Assembly (NCBI GenBank): GCA_033064195.1
Contig: JARBJD010000015.1
Coordinates: 248,001 to 312,000, forward strand
Length of the DNA stretch: 64,000 nt
Direction: 5' to 3'
Source: Blattamonas nauphoetae
Taxonomy: Eukaryota; Preaxostyla; Oxymonadida
Both the position numbers and the translations under genes were made by a program. A model generated the notes under the pieces. That model made no database searches and was not told the origin of the DNA. It saw only the letters and a program-made list of their open reading frames with translations. This document shows, piece after piece, positions 18,615 through 29,902 of this stretch (within the stretch, counting starts at the first letter, position 1; every line of letters begins with the position of its first letter).

Positions 18615-20059
18615 GTCAATCTCGAAATCGTATCTTCGTCTTTTTTATCAATAATGAAAACAGTTTCGCACATAAACCTTTAGTGTGTGTCGCACTTGTA
18701 TGTACTGTCGATTTAGTCGTTCATCTTTCCTCCAAATCACTCATTCGCTTCTGTTGAGCAAAATCTTCAACTTTCATGGTCGTCGAATCCTGACGGCATG
18801 AAGAAGCATATCGAACTGAAAGAAACAACAGACAAAGAACAATACCACAGCAGCTCATTGGAGACATAGCTGGATTCGCACCTTTACAGGTCACCCAAAT
18901 TGATTGATTGAAAAATGGTGATCCAGTCGACGGGCAACAAAAGTATCATATTTTTGCTGAAGAGGACTGAGTCGATTACCGGAAGGAGAGAAGACAATTT
19001 GAAAGGCATATTGCGTATTTCTATTCCAATATTTGACTTGTAGACTGAAAAACATGAATCGAATGATGGCCAACAGAACCTTCTCGCTCGACTTTATTCC
19101 GTTGAATTCGAATGAAACTGGCTTTCATTTCAATAATTCGATGATCATATCTGATATTTTATTGAATCATTTCTGATGTCGGTCCCTACCTTACTCACAT
19201 CGGTTTTTCAGCTCGCGATTGTTTCTTGGACAAAAGAGATGAAGTCGAATGGCCATCATTCGATTCATGTTTTTCAGTCTACAAGTCAAATATTGGAATA
19301 GAAATACGCAATATGCCTTTCAAATTGTCTTCTCTCCTTACGGTAATCGACTCAGTCCTCTTCAGCAAAAATATGATACTTTTGTTGCCCGTCGACTGGA
19401 TCACCATTTTTCAATCAATCAATTTGGGTGACCTGTAAAGGTGCGAATCCAGCTATGTCTCCAATGAGCTGCTGTGGTATTGTTCTTTGTCTGTTGTTTC
19501 TTTCAGTTCGATATGCTTCTTCATGCCGTCAGGATTCGACGACCATGAAAGTTGAAGATTTTGCTCAACAGAAGCGAATGAGTGATTTGGAGGAAAGATG
19601 AACGACTAAATCGACAGTACATACAAGTGCGACACACACTAAAGGTTTATGTGCGAAACTGTTTTCATTATTGATAAAAAAGACGAAGATACGATTTCGA
19701 GATTGACATGACGAGTTACAAAATACTCAACATTCCGACCGACTGTATCTTTCATCTGCGAACGCCCCTTCAGTCGTGTCAAAAAAGCCGATTTCTGAAA
19801 AAAAGAAAAAAGGGAACAGTGTCAGACGGAAACAAGATGATTGTTGAACGATTCGAAGAGTTCTGAAGAATTTGAGAAATAAAAAAAGACAAACAGCTGC
19901 CAAATACCCTGTGATGAAAAAGAGATCTTGAACGAAAGGAAGAGCACACCTGTGAGAGGGGATGGTCAAGTGTCACTGTAGAGATCGCGCTTGTGCTGAT
20001 CGTGAAGATGTCGCCTAATCGAGACAGGTACGACGTGTTCGACAGCACAGCACTGATTT

Positions 20060-21252
20060 TTGAGATTGTTGTCAGAGGTCGCTGGTTCCTTCTCAACTGT
20101 GCAATCAGTGCTTCCATCTCTCTTTCTCTTTTCATCATTTCCCTTTCCTTCTTCTTCATTTCTTCATCTCTCTTGCGTGCTTCGCCCTCTGCTTGTCTCA
20201 GTCGTGTGTCGAATGCGTTCTGTTGTTCTTCAAATTTCTTTGTCATCTCGTCTCGAAGAGCTTCGATGTCTGACCCTCGCACTCCAATCACACCTCCCTC
20301 TGCACACCAACTCGGTTCCACTCCAAACACTTCCCCAAACACAACTCCACACACACTCCCTGCCACTCGCTTCACTCCCACATCGTCCTCCTCTCTCCAC
20401 TCTCTTCCTCTCCTCAATTCCCTTCCTTCTTGTCACACTCCTCTCCCCTCTTCTCCTTCCCCCATCCTCGAATCACTCCAATCAGCCCTTTCCGAACAAT
20501 CCCAACTCCACGTCGGCATCGACTCTTGAAATCTGTGTCTCCAGAGTCCTCTTTCTCCCACCCCACTCGCTCCAGCGCTTCCACTTCCAAATCACTCAAC
20601 GACACACTCCACACTGGCTTCGCAAACGATGGCATCTCATTCTCACTCTCCTCTTCGTCTCCCTCCCGCTCTCCTCCTCGCTCTTCCTGTTTCTTCACAC
20701 GGGGAGCTGGTGCCGGCGATTCTTCCAGTTTCGAGTGTTTGTTCGCTTCGTGACGAACAACTGCCAACTTCAGTCCAACTCCAATCTCGCCAAGTGCTAC
20801 CACAATCGCCTTCCGAACTCTCGCATCACGGTGTGTCCGAAGCGACGACACCAGCGATTCCAGAATCCCACTCTGAAGGAACAGCTCCACATCAGCCGAT
20901 GACGACAAACGGTGAGTGATCAGACTGGGCGAGATGGAAGAAAAGGGAGGGAAAAAGAGGAAAAATGATAGAACACAAGAAACACACCCAATCGTCGCAA
21001 TCACTGGTTCGGAGATTCGGCTGTTCGAGTCCTGATTCGCAAAAACACCAGAAAAGAGAATGAAGAGAAAAGAGTTGGATTAAAGAGAGAGAAATAAAGA
21101 TGAAAGGAAAAATGAACTTTAAAACGATTTGAGAAGGCACAGACCCGGGAGAGAGCAAGGAGAGACGGGAAATGCTTCGAAAGTGAAACGCCTTCGTTTT
21201 TCGAGATCACTGCAAGAACTGCTTCAAACAACACTTGGAATCCCACCTTCAA
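20060..21252 (-). pseudogene. ARM/HEAT-like protein gene, 3' end damaged at the island edge
   Basis: Exons on the minus strand read in order: about 21252-21145 (VGFQVLFEAVLAVISKNEGV), 21031-20988 (DSNSRISEPVIATIG) and from 20923 (SSADVELFLQSGILESLVSSL, RVRKAIVVALGEIGVGLKL). GT-AG introns of 113 and 64 nt (20924-20987) keep the frame. The helical repeat pattern with VRKAIVVALGEIG is armadillo/HEAT-like. The frame stops at 20414 and the sequence resumes one frame over as VIGVRGSDIEALRDEMTKKF with a long charged coiled coil (EARKRDEEMKKKEREMMKRE) and IAQLRRNQRPLT, which recurs in oxymonad ARM proteins. The frameshift and the arm junction at 19752 suggest that the gene is no longer intact. The 5' start is not located. 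Confidence 0.55.
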
Positions 21253-22338
21253 GTCAGACAGATGTGATAGGTGAAAGAAAATGAAAGAATCAAGAAATTG
21301 AGAACGAATGAAAATCGAACAGAATCGGATGGATTTAGAACAGATGAAGAAAAGAAGAGAGCAAGAATTGAATTCACACTCGAACTTCCACAGAAAGGGG
21401 GAGATTCAATTGGTTCCCCAAAATCGGAAGAATTCGGCCTTCCATCAGCGTCGTCCCAATCCCTTTTTCGTTTCCCGAATCTGAGTCACAAAAGCAAGAA
21501 GCAATCAATTCTCGAAAGAATCTTTACAATTGACGTTCATAACAACACTGACACTGCCAATATCGGTGAGGAATCAGTCAGTCCAAATGAACAAAACAAC
21601 GACCAATCTTCACGGCAACAGCCGGGATGTTGGGAACCAACAAGACTGACATGACTTGTCTTCCTTGTCCGTCCACACATCATCACCATTTCATTCCTCC
21701 ATTTTTAAGGAAAATCTCCACTCAACTCATGAAGAAGGAAGGAAATACAAGAATGAGCATTTCTGGAATTATGAAGAATAAAAATGTAAAGAAAAAAGAG
21801 ATTCACCAGCAAGACACTCTAATACGTTAACTCTTTTGATTTTGTGGTAAATCGTGTGGTAGATCTGCTGAAAAATGGCTCCTGCTGGTCCGATCGAGGC
21901 CACATTTTGTTTTGTCACTTCACAAAGATCCTTTTTTCTATGTTTCTTTTGATAATTCTCTTCTAGTCTTCACAGCCCCCCCCTGCTCAAGAGCAGGGGG
22001 GGCTGTGAAGACGACCAGACATTGTGAAAAAGCGACAGAAAAAAGGATCGGGTGAAGTGAGAATCAACTCGAAAAGCACGATCACAATTTTTTCGACGAA
22101 ATTTTTTTCAAAAATATCGATTTTCGTTGACCATATGTGGCTCTTGTGAAAGTGTTGAGTCTGGGAGATGAGTTCCCATCTGCCCGACTGTTGCCATCTT
22201 CACTTCACTCCTCAAACACTCTACAGACCTTCCAGACAGAGGACCACGAGTTCCTTCGCAATGCCAACACGGATCTCGTCCGATTCGGTTTCAAGATTTT
22301 TAAGTTTCGCAAACAGTGTTTTCTTTTCATGATTCATA
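21253..22338. other. Intergenic stretch without a recognised gene
   Basis: Only short low-complexity frames are present (for example a 127-residue Ser/Lys/Gln-rich frame at 21271-21654). A frame at 22137-22336 (VLSLGDEFPSARLLPSSLHS, EFLRNANTDLVRFGF) resembles worn coding DNA cut by the MITE at 22339. The stretch also holds the GC hairpin at 21966. Confidence 0.4.
21966..22012. repeat. Near-perfect GC-rich hairpin
   Basis: GTCTTCACAG, then eight C and TGCTC, pairs with GAGCA, seven G and CTGTGAAGAC across a 2-base loop. Arms are about 22 bases with one bulged C, standing alone in AT-rich sequence. Confidence 0.85.
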
Positions 22339-22929
22339 GTGGCGTCACCAATACGTTCCATGTCAACAATTCGTGCTTTTTTCTGGAATTATCACTTTTG
22401 GTCAAACTAAGAAAAAAATAAAATTTTGGAATTTTCCTCCCACTGGATCCCGAGAAAACCTCAAAATACGTTATACAGCGAAACGCCACACATTTTCCGA
22501 CCTTTTGACGATCATTTTTCCATAACCAGACATCCGTTTGAGACCGAAGAAAAAGCATTATTTTCGTAAACATATCGATAAAAGACACTCGAAAAAATGG
22601 AAATTTTTTTCCCATGAAATTTTTCTGGGCGAAAAACAGTCTTTTTTCATATCTTCCCAGATACCCATAATTTTGTGCCAGATTTTTTTCAAAATGTTCA
22701 TTTCACCAAACAAACGTTTCGGTGGAAAATTTCATCAAAATCGGTTCACAGGTTGTGAAGTTATGACGAGAACACATGAAAAAAGGGGTTGAAAAGAGCT
22801 ATTGTGAGGTTTTCTCGGGATACAGTGGGAGGAAAATTCTCAAATTTTCTTTTTTTCTTAGTTTGACCAAAAGTGATAATTCCAGAAAAAAGCACGAATT
22901 GTTGACATGGAACGTATTGGTGACGCCAC
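22339..22929. mobile_element. 591-bp MITE with TA target duplication
   Basis: The left end (GTGGCGTCACCAATACGTTC) is the reverse complement of the right end (ending GGTGACGCCAC at 22929). Complementarity continues for about 140 bases on each side around a central 310-bp AT-rich spacer. TA flanks both ends (22337-22338, 22930-22931). Long terminal repeats, TA flanks and no coding capacity fit a Tc1/mariner-mobilised MITE; alternatively, TCATA/TATCA symmetry at the flanks leaves the exact duplication slightly open. Confidence 0.8.
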
Positions 22930-23146
22930 TATCAGTTTCTGGAAAAAAACCAATTAGCAATCAATGAAAGAGAAGTAAAGTTCACACAGTCGCACTTCCA
23001 TTCGTCGTGGGAATGGAAATTGATGATGTATCAAGATTTGACAACATTTTCACAATTCGAGAAGACCCACGAATTGTGTTGTGGTTCGATCTAAATCTGA
23101 AATGAAATTTCGCAGTTGACAGGTGGAGACTTGAGTCAGGTTCTAC

Positions 23147-26100
23147 TCATTTCTGTCTGATTTTGAAACTGGAATTTTTTGAGAAATGATCCAAACAGAC
23201 TGATCAACGAAGAAAAGAGACAAAACAAGAAAACGGAATAGAAAAGCGTAGAAACTGCTCCATCGCGAATGACGATGACAGAGCTGCATCCCCTCACCTC
23301 GCCAGCCATCGCGCCCTCTCCTCCCAATTCTCCCACCCCGCCACGTCAGCGCTGTGCTCAATCGCCCACACTTCCTCCATCAGCTGGCTGAACATGCTCT
23401 CGATCTCGGCCACTCTTGCCGCGCTGTGCTTGTGCTTCTCTTTCAAAAGATGGAACAGCACAACGCCTCTTCGCTGCGTCATCTCCCACCGCATCCCGTC
23501 CATCGCCAGCACACGCAAGTCCGACACGTTGTTCGAGTGGGCCAGCCCTTCCACGATCCGCCTCCTCTCCTTCCCCTGCACTCGCACAAGCACGCTGAAC
23601 TGGTCCTCTGCTGTCAGCGACGAAGGAACGCGAAATGTGAATCCACGCGACTCACTCAACAGCACGTCCACCTCGTCGAACTTGTCCAGAACGAGCAGCG
23701 CTGTGGAAGGGTCTGTGCGTGTGTGCGTGTCAGCAAGCTCGGCTGTGTGTTGGTGGAACAGCCGTCCCATCGAGGCCAGCTCCTCTGCTTCGTATTCTGT
23801 GATGGTCGGCGTCTGGTTGGGAGTGGAGTGGCGCTGCTGGTTCAGTTGCCGCCACGCGCTGCTCAGATTCTGGTGCAGTGCGATGTGTGTCCGCTCCATC
23901 TCCACTGTCTCCCAACTCACACTCCGCGAACGCCCTGCCTCCCTCCCTCCCGCTCTCCTCAGCGAATACGAATGCACCGGCTCAGCTGGCATCCCAATGT
24001 CCACAAAATCCCTTTCTGCCGGAAACGACACAAACGAGCTGTCCACTTCTGGTGCCGGATGCACAACGACGATGCGAGTTGGGTGAGGCCGGGCTGGACA
24101 GGCAGGCGGACGGCGGGGAGACTCGGGGTGGACTTTGAGTGGAGAGGGCGTGGCGGGGTGGGGCGGAAGGGGCGGCACCATGCTCGGAGGGCGTGCCATG
24201 CCCTCGCGCCAAGACAGGTATTCGCGAGAATCGGCGCGACCTTCGATTTCAGACACTTTGGTTGTCATCTGCGCAGACTGCGTGTGGATCAGCGTCTTCT
24301 CCGCCTTCCTTCCGAGCGGAATCGTGTCGTCGAAGTGCGACACAAGAATCTCGACTCGCCAGCACGCCATCGTCCACACAAGCCAGTCCTGCTCGGCCCG
24401 CTTCCGCTCGTCCGAAAACTCGCCGAACTGGAACAAAGCGATGATGCGCTCGAGTTCGACGGGGATGGACTGGACGAGGCGCCTAAATTGGACATCGGGC
24501 GACGATTCGGACGAGACAGTGAAGAGTTCCCTGCCCAATCCGAGCCCAACCACATCTGCCCACTCGTCCAGCGTGGAGAGAGCGGAGAGCGGGTCGTCGT
24601 GTTGGGCGAGAAGGACGTCGTGTTCCGTCAGTTTGTAGAATCGCTCGTCGAGCGGGATTGCGCGGGTGAGGAGCTCCCGCTGTTCGGTGATTGCTGTGGC
24701 GGACATTTCTTTGTTCTGATGTGTCTGCACTTTGCGGTACAGCTCGCGAAGCTCGGCAGACACAAGCGACAGCTCGCTCTCGTCTTCGGACGGGCCATCC
24801 TCAACTTCGGGTGTCGTTCGAGGGACATTCAAGCGTTTCTTCAGATATGGCTTGACGCGACGGCTGAGCAGATAGTGGATTCCCACAAGAGGGCCAGTCA
24901 GGATGAGCGAGGCGGCGAAGAGGTACAGCATCCATTCAATATATAGCCTGCCTGATTTGTACATCACAGTCCAAATTGCATATCGTCCTCGATCATCGAC
25001 GTCCCATTGTTGATAATCCACACCGTCCATTTCGGTGCCACAATCACTCCAGAACTGAGAAAAGCTGCCTGTGTTGGATTCCACGTCAAATGGTTTGTAC
25101 TTTTTCAGTCCGAACATCGTCTTGGCAAAGAACCACAGATTGCAGATGAGACCGATCATGGAGACCAAGCACACACACCCACCCGAATCTGCATGAATTA
25201 GAGGGACCGCAGCAACGTTTGAGTCGTTCCGGCGACAATCCGAGTATTTCTCAACACATTTCTTCGAATCGTCATACCGTTCGTCGAGTCGAGAGACGCC
25301 AAATGTCATCAACGGGAGGACCAATGTGAGGAGGGCATAGATGGCTGGAAACGGAATTTGCCATGTTTCGGGGGGATCTCCCAAGGAAAAGGATCGGATG
25401 AGGTAAGAGGCACCGGCAGCGCTTTCGAAGGCGGCCATGGCAACGATGATGATCTGAGAGTGAGGGAAGAGGATATGTGCGAGAGGAAGACAGAATACCA
25501 TTGGGATCCACGAGTGATGCAGCCAAATGGCGCCCGCAATCAAATTCAGGACCTCGCAGGCGATGAAGAGCGCTGACGAGAATTGGAGGGTTTGTGAGAG
25601 CGGCTCGCCAAGGTCGGGTGAGAGAGACAGCTGGCACAGAGTCTTCATCGTGCTGTCCGATTGCTTGTCTCTTTCGGATTCATAATCTCCGACGAAACTG
25701 TAAATGAGGTAGTCCACATTCCATTCGCGGGTGTACACTTCCAGGAGGAACAGAGGAAGCAAAAAGGTGGACAGCACGTTGAAGGCGGCCACAATAAAGA
25801 CAATTGGAAGCGAAAATGAGCATGGCATCCTGAAATTGACGAATGGGAAGAAATGTGTTGAATGAGAGAGCAAAACAAAAGAGAAGATTGACAAAGAAAA
25901 TGAAGTTAGTGATACACAGATAATGTCGAAGATTTGAGAGAAATCTGATAGAAGTGAGAACTGGAGAATACAGCGCCAACACAACATAACAACCGCCGTT
26001 CGCAATCAGGAATATCGAGCAGACAGATGCAATTATTCTTGTCGGTGACAACAGCACATATGTCTCGTAATGCAGATTGGTCTGTCGCATGAACACAAAT

Positions 26101-26228
26101 CCACCAGCCAAGATCAGACAGCCAATCAGAATTGTGGACAATCGGCGTGCTAGTGGGAGACAGCTGAATATCTCACGGCAATACAAAGCAAGTTCTGAGT
26201 TCTTCGCACGATGCTTGGGTTTTGCCAC
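23147..26228 (-). CDS. Multi-pass membrane protein (about 8 TM) with long cytosolic tail
   Basis: Three exons: 26228-25918, 25829-23298 and 23156-23147, with introns of 88 and 141 nt and phases that agree, giving about 950 residues. Without the last intron the protein simply ends at WLAR. Eight hydrophobic segments are visible in the first 400 residues (for example STILIGCLILAGGFVFM, PIVFIVAAFNVLSTFLLPLF, FPAIYALLTLVLPLMTFGV and MLYLFAASLILTGPLVGIHY). A loop between TM7 and TM8 is rich in Asp/Cys/Trp. The tail of about 500 residues is charged, with a Pro-rich linker (PPLPPHPATPSP) between two helical parts. No family is recognised: it could be a receptor-like or transporter-like protein. GC content is higher in the tail than around it. 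It is divergently oriented to the ARM/SPRY gene at 26380. Confidence 0.75.
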
Positions 26229-26379
26229 GTTTGGAAGGATGATAACTGTTTGAAGTGAGTCTCAAAATCCGACAAATGGTTTGATCATGTCACTCATCAC
26301 CATTTAACTTCACTGGTGTTTTTCTTCTATCTTTCAATTATCTTCGTCATTCTTCCACCTCCTCACTGTATGGATTCCT

Positions 26380-28009
26380 TTTCGATTGCTTTCAGTGGCT
26401 GGAAAAAGACGATCAGTCTGTTGTGAGTAATAAGCAGTTTTGATGACATTTCTGGTACTGAACCTTTTTCATACACGATGCATAGTGGAACTATTCCATT
26501 ATTCAGAGCGTCGTGACGGAAGTTGTCCCCGAAGTGTCAAAATGTATCTGGTTGTGGGGATTGATCGATCTCATGTCAGCAAATTCATACACTCAGCCAG
26601 TTCAATCTACTTCCACATCTCTCCAATGTGATCCTCTTTCTTCTCCTGATCCAACATTTTCTGATATTGTGTGTCAACCCGTCCACTCTCTTCATTGTTG
26701 TTTTTGCTCTTTCTCTCTCTGTTTTGTTCATGAATCTCATTGTTTCCTCATTTCTTTCATATTTTGTATGTGTGTATGCAGCAAGAAGCGATTCAAGGAT
26801 ATTGTTCATCACTTCGGAATTGTTCCGAAAACGAGACTTTGCCGCTTCTTTCTCAGATTCGGTCATTTTTGGAATCAGGTTTGATATTCGTAGACATCCC
26901 TCTCCCTTTTCTGTTGTATCCTTGTGTTGATGTTTTCTTCCTCGATGAGTCTTCTTGAGTGTTTTCTCTCTCAACTCTCTTCTCATCTCTCCTTATCTCT
27001 TCCTGTCAGATCTGGATGAACTCCCAACTCGCTGTGCGATTGCAGAATCGTGTGGTATTGTGTCGATCCTCTCTGACATCGTCTCATCTCACAGCTCAGT
27101 TGGAATGAGAGTTTGTTTCTCGTTCGTCGTTTCATGCTTTCTGTTGTCTTTCAGAGCATTGCTTCCAGTTTATTGGCACTGATTCAGAATGCTCTCGGTT
27201 CATGTGATATTCAGAAAACAGAACATCGTCATCTCAAATCTCAAAATGAAGTGTCGATGAACAAGCCGATGAATGATGTGAACGAGCAACTTGACGAACT
27301 TCGAACAGCGATGTTCAACTTGACAACGCAGATGGCCGAACAACATGAAATGGTAAGCAGCTGGATGATGAAATATGATTCCATATTGAACCACCTGGAT
27401 GAAAAACGGAGATCTGACCTACTTCGTGAATCTCGGTTCCAACGATGGTCCAAAACGGGGGCAGATGCTGTTGAAATCTTCGATGAGGATTTCATCATCA
27501 AAACAGGCAACACATTCACACTTCGAGAAAGACCAGAAAACGAAAAGACAAACTTCATCCCCAAAACCCTCTTTTCTCCGATCATCACATCCGATGTCGC
27601 CCAGCTTTCATTCACAATCACCCATTCATCTTTTGGTTTTCGTTTTGGAGCCGTCAGTGCACATCTTGTTGACACGGGAACTCAAAACGATATCTGGGAC
27701 GAAGGACATGGAATTGCGACCTGGAGGAGGAATTACGAACCACCAGCCGTTCTCCAAGCGAATGCAGCGCCTCCTCAGCAAAAGACCAAACAGATCGTGC
27801 TGGAAGCAGATTGTCGAGAGGGACGACGAACACTCAAATCTTTGGAGCACGTAACAGTTCATTCCAGCATTTTCTCAAATCTCTCGCTGCCGATCCGATT
27901 TGCGATCAATCTTCGTCATCCCTCTGTCTCCATCACAATCCACTCACTGTCTTTCACAGCCAAGCCAACCCTGAAAGGAGGAACGAAAGAAATCAAGTTT
28001 CGGGATTAG
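26380..28009 (+). CDS. ARM-like plus SPRY-like protein, multi-exon
   Basis: Small exons separated by GT-AG introns read SVVTEVVPEVSKCIWLWGLI (near 26510), QEAIQGYCSSLRNCSENETL (near 26780) and DLDELPTRCAIAESCGIVSI (near 27010). These are ARM-like helical pieces whose exact junctions remain approximate. The long last exon (from about 27155) starts with a short coiled coil (NEQLDELRTAMFNLTTQMAE). It then carries a complete SPRY-like domain: ITSDVAQLSFTITHSSFGFR, DIWDEGHGIATW, VLEADCREGRRTL and SITIHSLSFTAKPTLKGGT, ending at FRD. The domain is the same family as the fragment in the island arms. The 5' start is not resolved; exon 1 may lie upstream of 26380. Function is unknown; such proteins may bind partners. 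Confidence 0.6.
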
Positions 28010-28189
28010 TCAATAACAGGCATTGTCCATTCCGAAATTGCCTTCGTTGTCCGTTTTTTGGATCGATACCTTTCCATTGACAACAAAGAACAAGTCATCG
28101 CCTCGAATTGTCGATTAATCAAGAAACTCATGCGATGAAAGGATATCGTGGTGAGGAAAGGGAGAGACAGACATCGCGAACCTTCCCAT

Positions 28190-28660
28190 CCCTTCCGAAC
28201 GCATACCCCCTCAGCTCATCGTCACACAATCCCCTCTCTGGCTCGCAACTCCGGAAGCTCTGAGGAGGAGATGCTGTTGATCAGTCGATCGAATGGAACA
28301 ACCTGAATGGCATGAACTGTCCCTGGCGTCCATAGAAACCAACCAGCGAACGTTTCGGGCAGTTTCTGCCATCGTGTTAGCTACACCCTTTGTATGCCAG
28401 CTTTCTCGGATTTGGCATCACCTCATCATTTGCCAGAACGATTCCGACTCTCCCGAATCTCCATCAATCGTCTCCACACTCTTCTTCACCGCCCTCTCAC
28501 ACTGCTCCCAAATCGAAGCAGTCCATCGTCGCCATTCCTCGCTGTTTGTGGCGACGTCACTGCTCAGCCGCTGCACACAAACCCACAAATTGGCTTCTTC
28601 CCTTAAATCATAAGCCCTTTCCCACTTCTTGCCTCTTCGACTTTTTTTTCGAAAATTGAT
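28190..28660 (+). pseudogene. Relic of an ARM-family gene 3' end
   Basis: Bases near 28228 (CCCTCTCTGGCTCGCAACTC) match the SLWLASPVAL codons of the gene at 28917, then jump to 28290, which matches that gene's last codons (WSNLLGMN becomes WNNLNGMN). About 450 bases are missing between the two. The following 330 bases match the 3' flank of the intact copy (29903-30250). It is therefore an internally deleted duplicate. Confidence 0.7.
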
Positions 28661-28916
28661 TCAACGATTCGACTGTTGGAGTCGGATTGAAATCTTTTCG
28701 TGAAAAATGGGCGAACTTATTGGAAACTATTCCTGTCAAATTTTCTGGCCATTGCAACTGCAAAGGAGTCTGTTTTGTGCATTCGATTGTGATGACCCAT
28801 AACGAGTGATTCGACTCAGCAAGACAAAGAATGACTGCTTTAGACTCCAATCAAAAACTACTCCCTTGATACCTCATGTCTCGGTATGTGATGTTCCTAC
28901 TTTTGATTCTGTTTAG

Positions 28917-29902
28917 ATCCTTCTGTTTTCCTGAATTGGAGCGAAAATACGCATGAATTTGCACACGACAAGGCTGTTGTCTTTCGATCTCTCGTTGCCA
29001 CTGTGAAGTCCCAGCCTGCACTTGATGCCTCTCTGGAGACTAAGGCCGTGAAATTTCTCAAATCTGTGATTACACATGATCGACTTTCTGTTGATGCGTT
29101 TCTCGGCCACTTTGCGTCATTTTGTGATAATTCTTTGACCGACTTCACACAGTCCGTTGGGGTGCTGATTTCTTCAGCCAGTCAGGTCATCACCACTGCA
29201 ACAGTGAAGATGCTCAGAAATCTTGTGGTCTCTTGTTCAACTGAAGTCCGGCTAGCCCTTGTCAAAGCTGATCTGATCCCTCGAATCATCAACACTCTCA
29301 ATCCGTACTCAATTTCTTTTGAAAGAACCGATATTTTCCACCATCATCTCATGAACATCATAGGCAGTTCTCTCTGGCTCGCATCTCCGGTAGCTCTGAC
29401 ATACCTCGAAATTGAAGATCACGATGAACAACAAGCTGTTCACGAGACGGTCTTGAAGCAAGTTTTGGCACCTTCGGAAAAGTATATTTGGCATTTGTGC
29501 GAGAACCGCTATTCGATCGTCGATGGAAGACACACAGAGTCTTTCATGGGTCTTCTTGCTCGACTCATCCGAATTTCTCCTTCTTATCGACCAACAATGG
29601 ATTTTATTCTTCATATGCCTGTAGTTCTCACGATACCAAGTTGTCTCACATTCTTCGAATTTGATCACTCACTCTTCTTTTTTCTGTATTTGATGGTCGA
29701 TGGCCAGCGAGAATGGAACAAGACAAGGGGAGAAGAGCGACAGATGGGGAAGACAGTGAATCGAATGTTGCGGATGGAGGGCTTCGAAGATGGGGTCGAG
29801 GCGAAGCTGCAAAACGACAAACAAGGATACCACGGAAGTTTGATTGTTGACGACTCGATTACATGGAGCAACCTGCTGGGTATGAACCTTCCACGGCGTT
29901 GA
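28917..29902 (+). CDS. ARM-like helical repeat protein of a large oxymonad-type family
   Basis: The frame reads DPSVFLNWSENTHEFAHDKA, then VVFRSLVATVKSQPALDASL, repeated helical blocks (SASQVITTATVKMLRNLVVS, LVKADLIPRIINTLNP), YIWHLCENRYSIVDG, VVLTIPSCLTFFE and a conserved end VNRMLRMEGFEDG to LLGMNLPRR. Comparable proteins are recalled as numerous in oxymonads; the fold looks armadillo-like and function is unknown. A 33-nt intron (28884-28916) precedes the first block. The natural start ATG at 28831 (MTALDSNQKLLP) is out of frame with it and hits TGA at 28867, so the 5' exon is either mis-spliced in this reading or frameshifted. An in-frame internal Met lies at 29003. Confidence 0.65.

Larger units (their letters stand above)
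17201..19752. repeat. Right arm of the large inverted repeat, with terminal palindrome
   Basis: Bases 17201-19396 mirror 2325-1. The final part forms its own palindrome: 18592-19073 is inverted at 19249-19752 around a spacer of about 175 bases. Homology to the left arm stops sharply after CGACCGACTGTATC at 19752, where the 3' end of an ARM-like gene begins. That edge is the best candidate for an outer boundary of the whole island. Confidence 0.9.

Noticed and set aside
24100-24700. An RGS domain in the tail of the 8-TM protein
   Set aside because: Helical content and position suggested it, but none of the conserved RGS residues could be matched with confidence.
23354-24946. A 530-residue open frame on the plus strand
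   Set aside because: It lies opposite the GC-rich tail of the 8-TM protein gene and has His/Arg-rich, low-information content; it is a shadow frame of the minus-strand exon.
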